A stretch of DNA of 64,000 bases from Pycnococcus provasolii (GCA_049487715.1 CP150582.1:248001-312000); one strand, 5' to 3'. Positions 1-10,008 are shown, counted from the stretch's first letter. A program made the numbers and translations. The notes: generated from the sequence alone by a model not told the origin.

Positions 1-1
1 C

Positions 2-1450
2 CTCGGCTGCACGCAGGCGAACGACTACAACGGATTCATGTGCAACCCAGGCCAGTTTCTCGTCGGATTCCAAAACGCCGTGCCGCTGAAGAACTCGTTC
101 TACTTCCCCGAAGGACGCGCGCAGTGCTGCTCACTCGGATACATCTTCGAGAGCCAGGCGCAGCCGCTTCTCCTGCAGACGTGCGCCGACTGCCAGCTTG
201 ACGGCCTCAGCCTCAAGTACGGCAACCCAGGGTGCCTTGGCATGCCCAACGGAGGCGGTGCTTACGTCGGTTTCCGCAGCGCGCGCCTCGAAAAGAGCAC
301 GAGCGGACTCGTTCCCGTCGCACCCGCAGAGTGCTGTGGGCTGTGCACGGCGGACGCGCTGCCGTCGGACCCGTGCAAGGCGCTTGGCGACTGTGGAGAT
401 CATGGCTCGTGTGACAACGGCGTGTGCCAGTGCCTCGGCGGGTACACGGGAACCAGGTGCGACGTGCCGCCGCCAAGTTCGGGCGACAGCGACTCGAAGT
501 CGGAGCAGTTTGCCAACTTTCTCAAGCAGGCGACGCTCTTCCTCCTCTCCGCCGTGGCCGGGTGCATGTGCTTCATATGCATGTGCTTCCCTCGCCACGC
601 CATCGCAGAGCGCCGGCGACGAGGTGGCGACGAGGAAGAGCCGCTCATCGGCTCCGACGACGCCTCCGATGACGAGGACGACGAGGACGACGAGACGGAC
701 TCGTCCGTTACGATGAGCCCTAGCGAGGGTGAGAGTGACGAGGACGACGACGAAGAGGACGACGACGAAGAGGATGGCGACGAAGATCACCAGGAAGTTG
801 ATATGGAGGCTGGTGCTGGCGGCGACGCAACCTGCGCGGCGGCGTCGGAGGAGGAGATGAAGCAGAAGGGATCGCCGGCAACGCAAGCAGCGACGGGCAG
901 CCTTTCCGCGCATCGCTCAAGGCGCGCGCATGCGGGGTCAGCATCTGGCGTGCGTGCATCTGTGCCAAAGGAATTCAAATGTCCAATCACCATGCGAACC
1001 ATGCGCGATCCCGTGGTGTGCGCCGACGGGTACACGTACGAGAGATCAGCAATTCAGCGCTGGCTTCGCGTGAAGCGCTGCTCGCCTTGCACGAACGAGC
1101 CTGTGACGAGTCGTCGACTCGTTCCGAACCATTCTCTGCGTGGGATGATTCTCGCGTTCAACGACAGCTACGGTCGTTGTGGCAAGGCTGCCGCGTCGAT
1201 TCGCAAAAACATGGAGAACGAACTTACCGACGGAGGCAAGGCGGTGGCGTTGGACGTGGAAGCTGACACACCGGCATCTGAGGCTCACGGTCCGAGCGCC
1301 TCGTTGGAGGCTCGTGATCGTGACGAGCCATCAGGCGCGGTTGACGAAGCTGCCACTGACGAAGCTGACGCGAATCCTGGCAGCAGCTCCGAGGGCGACG
1401 TCGAGCTCGCGCGCAATAGCAGTCGACAGAATAGCAGCCCTGAGCAGTGA
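2..1450 (+). CDS. EGF-like / transmembrane / U-box protein (5' partial)
   Basis: The reading frame is already open at base 2, so the true start lies outside the window; 482 codons are visible. Counting from the ATG at 38: a Cys-rich region (about residues 1-130) ends in an EGF-like module with the pattern C-x-NGVCQCLGGYTGTRC. A single hydrophobic segment follows (about 165-185), then a very acidic Asp/Glu stretch (about 200-260), then a U-box at about 311-385 (FKCPITMRTMRDPVVCADGY, then TYERSAIQRWL). U-boxes recruit E2 enzymes and act as E3 ubiquitin ligases. The inferred topology is an extracellular or luminal EGF part with a cytosolic ligase. The C-terminal 90 residues are low-complexity. 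The U-box call is secure; the receptor-like role is inference. Confidence 0.85.
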   Translation, partial: LGCTQANDYNGFMCNPGQFLVGFQNAVPLKNSFYFPEGRAQCCSLGYIFESQAQPLLLQTCADCQLDGLSLKYGNPGCLGMPNGGGAYVGFRSARLEKSTSGLVPVAPAECCGLCTADALPSDPCKALGDCGDHGSCDNGVCQCLGGYTGTRCDVPPPSSGDSDSKSEQFANFLKQATLFLLSAVAGCMCFICMCFPRHAIAERRRRGGDEEEPLIGSDDASDDEDDEDDETDSSVTMSPSEGESDEDDDEEDDDEEDGDEDHQEVDMEAGAGGDATCAAASEEEMKQKGSPATQAATGSLSAHRSRRAHAGSASGVRASVPKEFKCPITMRTMRDPVVCADGYTYERSAIQRWLRVKRCSPCTNEPVTSRRLVPNHSLRGMILAFNDSYGRCGKAAASIRKNMENELTDGGKAVALDVEADTPASEAHGPSASLEARDRDEPSGAVDEAATDEADANPGSSSEGDVELARNSSRQNSSPEQ

Positions 1451-1849
1451 GCGAGCGACGCTGACGCTGCACAGAGCAGAGAAGCAACTTCTAAGATTAA
1501 CCTGAAATGAATGTAAGGTGTAATAAAGACAACAAAATGAGAGGGTTTAACGATAGATACAGTATATTGCATATTTTAGATGTTCAAATACTACGGCACA
1601 GGCACGGCACAGCACGGCACAGCACAGACACAGCACGGCACATGCACAGCACGGCACAGCACGGCCTATCATTGTACTGTATGGCTACGATAGAAGAGGC
1701 GTACGTACGTAGCACTTAACCAAAAGAAGAGGCGCAGGAAACAATTGGGGGTTTGGAATTTTTTTCTCGGGTCGATGCTTCGTATTTATTTCGGGGTTGG
1801 GACTTGTGGCTCCCATTTCTCGTTGGTGGAATCGTGGATAATAAATACT
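1451..1849. other. Intergenic with GGCACAGCAC-type short tandem repeat
   Basis: No convincing gene is present. Bases 1594-1666 hold an imperfect short tandem repeat built from CACGGCACAG / CACAGCACGG units. The MutS2 frame is open upstream of its ATG at 1850, but only non-ATG starts occur there. Confidence 0.6.
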
Positions 1850-4800
1850 ATGGTGCATCGGAGCGCGCTTACTCTTCAGAGGAGGAGCCTCAGGTGTGTT
1901 TGCGTGCGTGTTAGTGTTTCACGTCGTTTGCTCTCGTCATCTCGGTCTTCTCTGCCTCACGCGTCGTCGTCATCGTCAGCGTCATCGTCGTCATCGAACG
2001 TGCCATCACCCTCCCCCTCGTGGCCGGCCGAAGTTTCCTCGTCGATGATCGGATTCGTGCAGATTTCTCAGCAAGTCGCGTCGTTCTGCCGCACGACATC
2101 CGCGAGAAGACAGGCCGCACAACCGCCGTACCTGCCACAAGCACAAACGAAAGAAGACGCAAAAAAACTCTACGCGGCGGCGACCGCGACCGCGAACCTG
2201 CCGCTCGACTTCGCACGACTCGAAGACTTTGACGGCAACCGCACAATTCAAGACGCAGTGCAGTTTGCAAACGACGCTAAAGGCAAGACAAGAGATGACG
2301 CCCACGAACCTGTCGACGGCGCGACGCTCGCGCGCATCGCAAGTGCGCTGGAAGCGGCAAGTGCCATTGCCAAAGTCGCCAAACAAGCCGCTGATGAAGG
2401 CGACGAAAGTGCAAAGTGTCTACTCGAGCTAGCCGAGGACGCACTCAACGCGGCAAGCGAGTTCCGACGCGACGCCGCGAAAAGCCTCGACACGTTCGGC
2501 GCAATTGTCGACAACGCCACCGAAGCACTCGCCGACGCGAGAGACGCGAGGCGCGCGGCGACCGCCGCACTGCGCGACGAAAGCAAGCGGTGCATTGCGG
2601 AATTGCGCGACTCAGGCGCGCTTGCTGACGGCGCATCGGCCGTTGTCTACAGGCAGGGACGCGCGTGCGTGCTCGTCAAGGCGGGACGTAAGCCGAAGGG
2701 AAGCGTCGTGCTCGCCAACTCCAAGTCGGGCGCACAGCAGTTTGTTGAGCCGCCAGAGCTGATGGCGTGCAACGACGCTCTGATCGAGGCGGAGTCCGCG
2801 GCAGATGCCGAGGAGCTGCGCGTGCTCGTGAATCTAAATCGCGCCCTTGCATCTGACGCGCAGTCAGCGCGCGCTAGCCTTGAGGCGGCTGCGCGCGTCG
2901 ATCTTGCCTGCGCGCGAGCTCAGCACGCCGCATGGACAGGCGGCGTCGTGCCGCGCCTCGATGCAGGGGAAGATGAGCCACTGCTGCAGCTGAGCGGCGT
3001 CTTCCATCCCGAGCTGCTCGCGCTCAGGGCACTGCCAGCGCTGCCTGCGCACGCCGTGTCCATGCTTCCCACGGAGATGGAGAAAGCGACAGCTGCACGA
3101 ACGAAGCACCGCGCAGAGGCGGCATCGCCAACGACGCCGTCTTGCGATCGCGTCGCGGCGCTGCGCGAGGCGTCGTCCGCTGCGCTGGCTGAGCACACGA
3201 GCCTGGATCGGTCTGCGCAGTGCATACCCATCGACGTGGAGGTACTTCGGGAATGCCGCAGTGTCGTGCTCACAGGGCCAAATGCCGGTGGGAAAACCGC
3301 GGTGCTGCGCACCATTGGCGTGAGCTGCGCATGCGCACGCGCTGGTGTGTTTCTTCCGACGAATGGCAATCAGCCTACGCCGATCGTTCCGTGGTTCGAC
3401 AGCATATTTGCGGACATCGGCGACGCGCAGAGCCTGACGCAGAGCCTGAGCACATTCGGTGGTGCGGTAAAGCGCTGGGCAGGCATTCTCGACGCGCTGG
3501 ATGGCATGGCATCCTCCACGTCGTCCACCGAAGCTTCGGAGTCGGTGCCAGCTCTCGTGCTTCTTGACGAGATTGGCATGGGAACTGACCCGAACGAGGG
3601 TGCAAGCTTAGCCGTTAGCCTTCTCGAGCGCCTTGCCGCCACGGGAGGTGCTCGCCTCAGCGTGTGCACGACGCACCACGCGGCATGTGCACGCCTTGCT
3701 TCGGAACGTGACGACTTTGTTCCAGCGGCGATGCGTTACGATGCGAATACTCTGCAACCGACGTACGAGCTGATCTGGAATGCCATCGGCGAGAGCCGAG
3801 CTCTCGACGTTGCGAAGCGCTGCGGTATGCCACCTTCCGTGCTCGAAGACGCCGAGCGCCGCCTCGTGGGTTCTCGAGGAATTGAGGCGGAGGCTCTCGG
3901 CGGCGAGAGATTTACCGCGAGCCTCGTCGCGTCGTTGTCCGCGTCAGCATCTGCGATGGCGGAGAAGGCACGAGCCGCCTCCACCGCGCGCGAGCGCGCC
4001 GAGGCGCTGTATGCTGCGGTGTCCTCCGAGTCGCTGAGTGTGCAGGAACATCGCCAGCGTGTGGAAGCACTTGAAGGCGCGGACGAGGCTCGTGTGGCAC
4101 GCCAGCTTGAAGAGGCGAGGCGCATGCTGTCGTCAGCGGCGTCGGAGCTCGCCGCACGTATCGCTTCAGGATCGATCACCGCCACGGAGGCGGAGCGCGC
4201 GATGAATGCGCACTTCGACGAAGCTTCGGAGCGTCTCTGGCTGACTGCCGAGGGCTCGACGCTTAACGTCGAGCGCAGAACATCGGGCGGTGACGTGTGG
4301 CGTCCATCGCGCGGCGACCTCGTTCGCGTGCGCACGATGCAAAACAAGCTCGGCGTGGTGGAGCAAATCGACGAGGAGAAGCAGGAGGATCAGGATGAGG
4401 ATTTTTCGCGGTGGCAGCTGCAGGTTCGTGTCGGTGCGCTTGTCGTGTCGTGCACGTCGCTTGACGTCGAGCCTCCGAACTGGTCACGTCGTGCCGCGAA
4501 TGTGGACGGAGAAGGCACGATGCAGCTTTCTTATCGCGAGTACCGCGAGCAGCTGAATGCGCAGGCTAGCCGAGGGAGCAAACGCCGCCGCAGCAGGGGC
4601 AGCAACGGAGGACGTTCTTCGAGAGGTGGCAGTGACGTAGTGACGCAGGGACAACGTTTGCCGTTTATGCGATCGGAGAAGAACACTCTGGATGTGCGTG
4701 GATTGACTGCTGACGAACTGTCAAGTCGTCTTTCGGATGCTCTCACAGGCGCACCACGTGGCGGATACTTGTTTGTCATTCACGGCTTTGGAGATGAAGG

Positions 4801-4909
4801 CGTTCTCCTGAGGCTAACCCGAAGGACGATGGATCGCCACCCACGTGTGCTGAAGTGGGAGGTTGACGAAGACGGCGCTGGCGGCTCAACAGTCGCGTGG
4901 ATAAAATGA
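1850..4909 (+). CDS. mutS2: MutS2-family ATPase with C-terminal Smr domain, probably organelle-targeted
   Basis: The protein has 1019 residues from the ATG at 1850, the first ATG in a frame open further upstream. The N-terminus is Arg/Ser-rich (MVHRSALTLQRRSLR) and reads like an organelle presequence. The MutS-type ATPase has Walker A TGPNAGGKT at about residue 474 and a Walker B region with LLDEIGMGTDPNEG at about 570. A long helical, Ala/Glu-rich section follows, then a C-terminal Smr domain (about 945-1019; LDVRGLTADE, then FVIHGFG). Missing the N-terminal mismatch-recognition domain of MutS and ending in Smr is the MutS2 layout. In bacteria MutS2 acts on branched DNA or collided ribosomes; in green plants it is usually organellar. 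A Lys/Arg/Ser/Gly-rich linker precedes Smr. Confidence 0.93.
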   Translation: MVHRSALTLQRRSLRCVCVRVSVSRRLLSSSRSSLPHASSSSSASSSSSNVPSPSPSWPAEVSSSMIGFVQISQQVASFCRTTSARRQAAQPPYLPQAQTKEDAKKLYAAATATANLPLDFARLEDFDGNRTIQDAVQFANDAKGKTRDDAHEPVDGATLARIASALEAASAIAKVAKQAADEGDESAKCLLELAEDALNAASEFRRDAAKSLDTFGAIVDNATEALADARDARRAATAALRDESKRCIAELRDSGALADGASAVVYRQGRACVLVKAGRKPKGSVVLANSKSGAQQFVEPPELMACNDALIEAESAADAEELRVLVNLNRALASDAQSARASLEAAARVDLACARAQHAAWTGGVVPRLDAGEDEPLLQLSGVFHPELLALRALPALPAHAVSMLPTEMEKATAARTKHRAEAASPTTPSCDRVAALREASSAALAEHTSLDRSAQCIPIDVEVLRECRSVVLTGPNAGGKTAVLRTIGVSCACARAGVFLPTNGNQPTPIVPWFDSIFADIGDAQSLTQSLSTFGGAVKRWAGILDALDGMASSTSSTEASESVPALVLLDEIGMGTDPNEGASLAVSLLERLAATGGARLSVCTTHHAACARLASERDDFVPAAMRYDANTLQPTYELIWNAIGESRALDVAKRCGMPPSVLEDAERRLVGSRGIEAEALGGERFTASLVASLSASASAMAEKARAASTARERAEALYAAVSSESLSVQEHRQRVEALEGADEARVARQLEEARRMLSSAASELAARIASGSITATEAERAMNAHFDEASERLWLTAEGSTLNVERRTSGGDVWRPSRGDLVRVRTMQNKLGVVEQIDEEKQEDQDEDFSRWQLQVRVGALVVSCTSLDVEPPNWSRRAANVDGEGTMQLSYREYREQLNAQASRGSKRRRSRGSNGGRSSRGGSDVVTQGQRLPFMRSEKNTLDVRGLTADELSSRLSDALTGAPRGGYLFVIHGFGDEGVLLRLTRRTMDRHPRVLKWEVDEDGAGGSTVAWIK

Positions 4910-5171
4910 TTTAATCAGTAGGATGAAGTTCTGCTGCTGTGTATGTGTTAGTTACATCATGTATTTTATAATTATATTTAAGGTGCTGTCCAGAGCTTGG
5001 CCAAAACGTTCCCAAAAACAATTATGGAGAATGCATGCATTGATCCGTTTCAACGACGTCCGACGACAGCGACAACACAAGCGCAAGTGGAAGAACTGAG
5101 CGTTGCGTGGGTTAGGTATGACGGTACTTGACTAAAGGGAACTTGCAACTTGTTGGTTGGTAAACGGTTAT
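4910..5171. other. Convergent 3' intergenic spacer
   Basis: Spacer between the 3' ends of mutS2 (+) and LTD (-). It is AT-richer than the genes. No other feature seen. Confidence 0.5.
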
Positions 5172-5672
5172 TTACTTGCTGAGTTCGTCACGCACTTCGT
5201 CGTTTTTCGCGAGTTCCTTGACAGTCTTTCCTTCGTGGTTCGTGGCGTCCGGGTTCGCCCCTGCTGTAAGCATTTCCTCGATTTTCGGCATGTCCGCCTC
5301 CATGGCAGCGAGCATGAGGATACAGTCTGCGGGGTGCATACCCGCGTTGATCGGTTCTTGGAAGACGCTGTATTCGATTCCAATGGCGTTAAGTCCCATG
5401 TAGTTGTAGTACTGTTCGACATCGTCATATTCATATTCATCACGCGACAGGTCCCCATATACGGACTTGACCGAACCATCGGCGGATCCATCCCCTTCCC
5501 CTGCTCCTATGGCTTTTTTGAATCGGGCGAACACACCGCAAACATGACTGGAATCACCACGACCACCACCACGAGGAGCCGAAGAAGAAGAAGGGTTATG
5601 TCTCATCAGGGAAGAGGAAGGTCGACGAATATTCGAAGTGTACCGCGACGTGCTCATTAAAGAAGAAGACAT
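5172..5672 (-). CDS. LTD: LTD/GDC1-like LHCP import factor (plastid, ankyrin-like)
   Basis: The protein has 166 residues from the ATG at 5672; the open frame continues upstream but with no ATG. A Ser/Arg-rich presequence (about 1-45) is followed by a conserved block with YDDVEQYYNYMG, then HPADCILMLAAMEADMPKIE, then GANPDATNHEGKTV. This is the signature of the land-plant LTD (LHCP translocation defect, also GDC1) family. LTD hands imported light-harvesting chlorophyll proteins from the inner envelope to the plastid SRP pathway. The C-terminal half is one to two ankyrin-like repeats. Its 5' end faces the bestrophin gene across a spacer that holds telomere-like repeats. Confidence 0.85.
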   Translation of the reverse strand: MSSSLMSTSRYTSNIRRPSSSLMRHNPSSSSAPRGGGRGDSSHVCGVFARFKKAIGAGEGDGSADGSVKSVYGDLSRDEYEYDDVEQYYNYMGLNAIGIEYSVFQEPINAGMHPADCILMLAAMEADMPKIEEMLTAGANPDATNHEGKTVKELAKNDEVRDELSK

Positions 5673-6275
5673 CGTAAAACTGGGATGTGATGTGATGGAG
5701 GGGTGAAAAAACCAAAACCAACCCCCGGCACCCAAAATCCCCGGGGGTTTGGATAACGCCGAGATTTTCTACCTAGAACTCTAGAAGAAACAACGCCCGG
5801 GGGCAAGGGGAACTGGGGAAGGATGAAGGACCTAACACCTCGACGTGCCTATGGTATGGTAACCCAAACCCCAAACGGAACCCAAACCCCTAACTCAACT
5901 GACCCCAAACCCCCAACTGAACTAAACCCCCATACCAACCCAACCCCCAAAAAGAAACGACAGCAAGCTAACCCTAACCCTAACCCAAGCTAGCCCTAAC
6001 CCTAACCGTTCTCCCCCAAGGCCCAAGCTAACCCTAACCCTAACCCAAGCTAACCCTAACCCTAACCCTCTCGGGACTGGGGGTGGAGAAATTCCATGTG
6101 GCGTTATCCAAACCGAAAACCCGGTCACCACAATAGGGTGGCGCCTCCTGTACGAGGAATCCCCTTACGTTCCGGTTTCTCGCCCCCCCCCGAGCCCGAG
6201 CCCCTTGTGAGGTTTCAGTTTTCGCCTTTTGACGTGTCATTCTTCCTCCCCCTTGGCTTCTCTTCGTGTGGTGTC
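5673..6275. promoter_or_regulatory. Divergent intergenic region between LTD and the bestrophin gene
   Basis: This 600-bp spacer separates two divergent starts. It is rich in AACCCC / CCCCAAAC strings and includes the CCCTAA array listed separately. It must carry both promoters; no specific TATA box was assigned. Confidence 0.55.
5966..6069. repeat. Interstitial telomere-like CCCTAA repeat array
   Basis: Runs of AACCCTAACCCTAACCC are separated by AAGCTA and a short unrelated insert, forming a second-order repeat (AAGCTAACCCTAACCCTAACCC). The array lies about 200 bp upstream of the bestrophin start and 300 bp upstream of the LTD start. Confidence 0.85.
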
Positions 6276-7712
6276 ATGTTCACGTACTCGTCAGTGCGCT
6301 CGTCAGCAGCGGCAGTAGCAGTGGGCACGCCTCGTGGTGTTCCTGCGCGTGTTCGGAATCTTAAGAATCATAACAAGCACCTTAAGCGCAATGTGCTTGT
6401 CTCGCAGTCGCGTGGTGGTGGGGGTGGTGGCAATAATAATTACAACTACGACTGGACGCTGACAACACCTCCTCCTGGGTCTCAACATGTCGAGCCTCCT
6501 CCGTTGAAAAACGACTACTACGGTGACGTGTCGTACGGCGTGCCTCCTCCCCCGCCACCGACACCGCCAACACAAGCACCGGCGCCCCCGCAAGCTGCGC
6601 CGCTCTCGTCAAAAACAACCGACTATGACGACGAAAAATTACACGAAGAGGTGGGTCCGCGAAACTGGGTCCTGCCGGGATTTCCGGGAAAGAAAGACGC
6701 GTCCAAGACACGCGAGAAACTACACACAAAGGACCCAGGCTTGAACATGAGCCTCATCAGCAGCGGAACGCCAGTAACGCAGGTCTTCAGCCACGCAGAC
6801 TGGGAACGACACCGCGAAATCAACAGGTACTTTCGCGTCGTGTACAAGATTTGGCAGTCCACCGTCTTCCGACGCGTCTTCCCGCCAGTGTGCGTTCCCA
6901 CAATCATCGCCGCGGTGTGCGTTTACATGAAGTGGCCCGTCGCCGCCATCAACGCCATGCCGTTCACCATAGCGGGGCAGGTCATCTCGCTCATGCTCGT
7001 GTTCCGCACAAACTCGAGCTACCAGCGATTTGTCGAGTGCCGGCTGCACTGGGGAAGCATGCTCAACACCACGCGCGACCTGGGGCGCGTTGCAGCCACG
7101 TGCGCACGCAACGGAGGAAACCCGGAGTCCGCCGCACTCGCCCTACGTGTCTGCTGCCTGACGGAGTCGTTCGCGTGGCTTCTCAAGGCGCACCTTCGCG
7201 CGGGACTGCCGTACCACGACGACGTGGAGCCGAATGTCGTCGAGGCGATGGCGCCCTGCAGCGATGCGGACAGCGAGGATGTGAAGTTCCTGACGAAGGG
7301 CGCGCACGGGCCACTCAACTGCCTCATCCTCCTTACAGATGCGTGCTGGAAGCTGAAGGATTCGTCCAATGCGCCGTTCGAGGTGTCTTCGGAGCTGCAC
7401 AAGTTCCTGCAGACGCTTTGCGGCGTGATGGGCGCGTGCGAGCGTCTGCTTAAGACGCCAATCCCTCTGTCGTACACGCGTCACGCGGGTCGAACTCTCA
7501 TGATGTTCCTGTGCCTGCTTCCTCTCACGCTCGCCCCGGCGATGGGTTGGACGCTCGTTCCTGCGATATTCATTCTTTCGTACCTTTTGCTTGGCGTGGA
7601 CGAGATTGGCGTGGAGATTGAGGAGCCTTTCGCGATCTTGCCTCTGACCCCCATCTGCGAGAGTGTGAAGAGCGGTCAGAAGACGTGCCGCGAGACGTTC
7701 GGGTACAAATAA
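6276..7712 (+). CDS. Bestrophin-like chloride channel, probably plastid/thylakoid
   Basis: The protein has 478 residues from the ATG at 6276; the frame is open upstream, but this ATG starts a good transit peptide. A Pro/Gly-rich N-terminus (about 1-150) precedes the bestrophin/RFP-TM (UPF0187) core. The core has a hydrophobic pair at about 208-245, the motif LVFRTNSSYQRFVECRLHWG at about 246-265, two more hydrophobic segments near 415-450, and the C-terminal motif DEIGVEIEEPFAILPLTPIC. The family includes plant VCCN1, which adjusts thylakoid proton motive force, and Chlamydomonas thylakoid bestrophins that supply bicarbonate. Anion versus bicarbonate transport cannot be decided here. Confidence 0.9.
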   Translation: MFTYSSVRSSAAAVAVGTPRGVPARVRNLKNHNKHLKRNVLVSQSRGGGGGGNNNYNYDWTLTTPPPGSQHVEPPPLKNDYYGDVSYGVPPPPPPTPPTQAPAPPQAAPLSSKTTDYDDEKLHEEVGPRNWVLPGFPGKKDASKTREKLHTKDPGLNMSLISSGTPVTQVFSHADWERHREINRYFRVVYKIWQSTVFRRVFPPVCVPTIIAAVCVYMKWPVAAINAMPFTIAGQVISLMLVFRTNSSYQRFVECRLHWGSMLNTTRDLGRVAATCARNGGNPESAALALRVCCLTESFAWLLKAHLRAGLPYHDDVEPNVVEAMAPCSDADSEDVKFLTKGAHGPLNCLILLTDACWKLKDSSNAPFEVSSELHKFLQTLCGVMGACERLLKTPIPLSYTRHAGRTLMMFLCLLPLTLAPAMGWTLVPAIFILSYLLLGVDEIGVEIEEPFAILPLTPICESVKSGQKTCRETFGYK

Positions 7713-8321
7713 ATGAGGAAAATCCTTAACCTGAAAGCACTTCTTACTATGACATGTGTGTCACGAAAACTCGAAGAAACACTTTAATTTTCTGGGATAT
7801 TCCCTTAAACCCGCTTCAATCCTGCGCGCCGTTCCCGAGTCTGCCGTCGAACGCGACAGTGCGTGGGTGAGCTTGTCTGTGCGTTAGGTACACGTGTAAT
7901 AATTTGCCTTGCCTTGCCCTTATGTTTCGGAGAGATTGGTTGGACGTGTCGCCGCAAGTCCATGTCGTGAATGTGAATGCTGCGACATGAGCGTGAGAGT
8001 GCGCGTTATAGAAGTCGTCCTGTCAGGCTGTTACTCACTCCACACACAGCGAAGCGACAACTTGCCAACCCCTAACCCATTCCCCCTACCCACCACCTGT
8101 TAAAAGTTTAAAACCCCTAACTCATCCCTCCGGAAAGGCGGAAATCCTGGTACCAGTAAGCTGTACCATGCAGTGGTGGATCCCCGATCGAATCCACTAA
8201 GTCGTACGAAAAGGTCGGTGTGCTCCTGGCCACACGATATACTTCCCCTGGGGGTGTGATTTCCCTGCCCCTGAATTCTCCAAGCGATCTCATTTTCATT
8301 TTCAGATTATTTTGAGATAAG
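7713..8321. other. Intergenic region, no gene seen
   Basis: This 600-bp region lies between the bestrophin 3' end and the PheRS start. Short open frames are unconvincing. An AACCCCTAACCC-type string lies at about 8068-8085, and AAACCCCTAACTC at about 8112. Confidence 0.5.
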
Positions 8322-9671
8322 ATGTTCGCGCTGAAGGGATCCATCACGCCCATACGTCCGTCCATGTCTCCGTGTGGTTTAGGTTTGCATAGGGGATCCC
8401 AAATGGTGCTTGGTGGTGGTGGTGGTGCACGTATTAATAGTCACAGGTGTTGTCGTGCAATCCATGTGTCGTCATCAACCGATGTGGTCTCGGCAGCGTC
8501 TGCGGCGTCGTCCTCCGTGGCGCTGACACGCTCAGACGTCATCAAGGCGCACCCGCGAAATAACGTGTCGGATTATATTTTCAATAAAGTGGGCGTGAAC
8601 CTGCACCACCGACGCGAACACCCGCTCGGTATACTGCGCACGGCTATCCAGGAGTACTTCGAAACGAAAGTTGCCACCGACGGGAAGCCGTTCGCGTTCT
8701 TCGACGACATGGCGCCCGTCGTGCGCATCGAGCAGAACTTCGACGAACTGCTCATCCCCAAAGACCACGTGTCGCGAAGTTCCAACGACACCTACTACGT
8801 CGACGACGATACCGTGCTGCGTTGCCACACGTCGGCACACCAGCTCGAGAAGCTCAAGGCGGGAAACGAGAGGTTCCTCGTCATGGGGGACGTGTACCGA
8901 AGGGACACCATCGACGCGACGCACTACCCCGTATTCCACCAGATGGAGGGCGTGCGCGTCTTCGATCCGAGCGAGTGGGAGGCGGCGGGCATGGACTCCA
9001 CCGCCTTCGCCGAGCAGGAACTCAAAAACACGCTCGAGGGACTCGCGCGACACCTCTTCGGCGACGTCGAGATGCGCTGGGTTGACGCGTACTTCCCCTT
9101 CACGGAGCCGAGCGCGGAACTTGAAGTGTTCTACGGAGGAGACTGGCTCGAGGTGCTCGGCTGCGGCGTCATGAGGCAGGAAATTCTTACCGAGGGTGGG
9201 TCGCCCGAAAAGCGCGCGTGGGCCTTCGGACTTGGACTCGAGCGACTTGCCATGGTGCTGTTCGAAATCCCAGATATTCGACTCTTCTGGTCTGAGGATG
9301 AGCGATTCCTCAAGCAGTGGAAGGGTGCGAACGAGTCCAACTGGCGCGACCTGCGCTTCAAGTCGTTCTCGAAGTACCCCGCGGTGTTCAAGGACATGGC
9401 GTTCTGGCTGCCTGAGGATGCCGATTACGGCGGCGAGTCGAATAGCATCGAGAACAACCTATGCGAGCTCATCAAGGATGTGGGAGGCGATCTCGTCGAG
9501 GAGGTGAAACTAATTGACGAGTTCACAAACCCGAAGACAGGAAAGACGTCCAACTGCTACCGCATCTCATACCGCTCCATGGAGCGAAGCCTGACGAATG
9601 AAGAGATCAACGCATTGCAGGACACGACGCGCGATCGCGTTGTCGAAGAGCTCAAGGTGGAGTTGCGCTAA
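8322..9671 (+). CDS. FARS2: Phenylalanyl-tRNA synthetase, organellar monomeric type
   Basis: The protein has 449 residues from the ATG at 8322. A presequence of about 60 residues is followed by a class II catalytic core. The core begins SDYIFNKVGVNLHHRREHPL and contains motif 2 (DVYRRDTIDATHYPVFHQME), typical of the single-chain PheRS of mitochondria and plastids, and motif 3 near WAFGLGLERLAMVLFEIPDI. The C-terminal 95 residues (SFSKYPAVFKDMAFWLPEDA onward) are the ferredoxin-fold anticodon-binding domain. It charges tRNA-Phe in one or both organelles; plant versions are often dual-targeted. The length is normal for the family. Confidence 0.95.
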   Translation: MFALKGSITPIRPSMSPCGLGLHRGSQMVLGGGGGARINSHRCCRAIHVSSSTDVVSAASAASSSVALTRSDVIKAHPRNNVSDYIFNKVGVNLHHRREHPLGILRTAIQEYFETKVATDGKPFAFFDDMAPVVRIEQNFDELLIPKDHVSRSSNDTYYVDDDTVLRCHTSAHQLEKLKAGNERFLVMGDVYRRDTIDATHYPVFHQMEGVRVFDPSEWEAAGMDSTAFAEQELKNTLEGLARHLFGDVEMRWVDAYFPFTEPSAELEVFYGGDWLEVLGCGVMRQEILTEGGSPEKRAWAFGLGLERLAMVLFEIPDIRLFWSEDERFLKQWKGANESNWRDLRFKSFSKYPAVFKDMAFWLPEDADYGGESNSIENNLCELIKDVGGDLVEEVKLIDEFTNPKTGKTSNCYRISYRSMERSLTNEEINALQDTTRDRVVEELKVELR

Positions 9672-10008
9672 GAAATATATAAAGTCTGAAAAACTAAGAA
9701 AAAAAAACATTCGAGAAGTATTCCGTTTCCACCTCTTTTTTCATATGTCCACCCTCTTTCTTCTCTAAAATTTTCGTTTGTGTAACTTGATCATGCTTGA
9801 GTTGGGTTCTTGTTTTGACGCTTCGAATATTCTCTCATGAGCTAGGGTAGCTTGTCGAAAAATAAATCTGTTACTGACCCACCGTAATTGTACGCGTGCC
9901 CATTCATTGAAGTTCTGATATTCAAACAATAAATTCCGTACGTCGTTATTCCCCAGATTTCCCTCAGTACCTCATAACCCAGCGCCGAATGTTCACGCAG
10001 CACGTATC
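9672..10008. other. Convergent 3' spacer
   Basis: AT-rich spacer between the 3' ends of PheRS (+) and the CDPK (-). No feature seen. Confidence 0.5.

Noticed and set aside
5966-6069. Chromosome end or subtelomere
   Set aside because: Arrays are short, internal and flanked by ordinary genes on both sides across the whole 64 kb, so a true telomere is not indicated.
8170-8210. Possible tRNA T-arm (GATCGAATCCAC)
   Set aside because: The flanking bases do not form a 5-bp T-stem and no acceptor or anticodon arm could be built.
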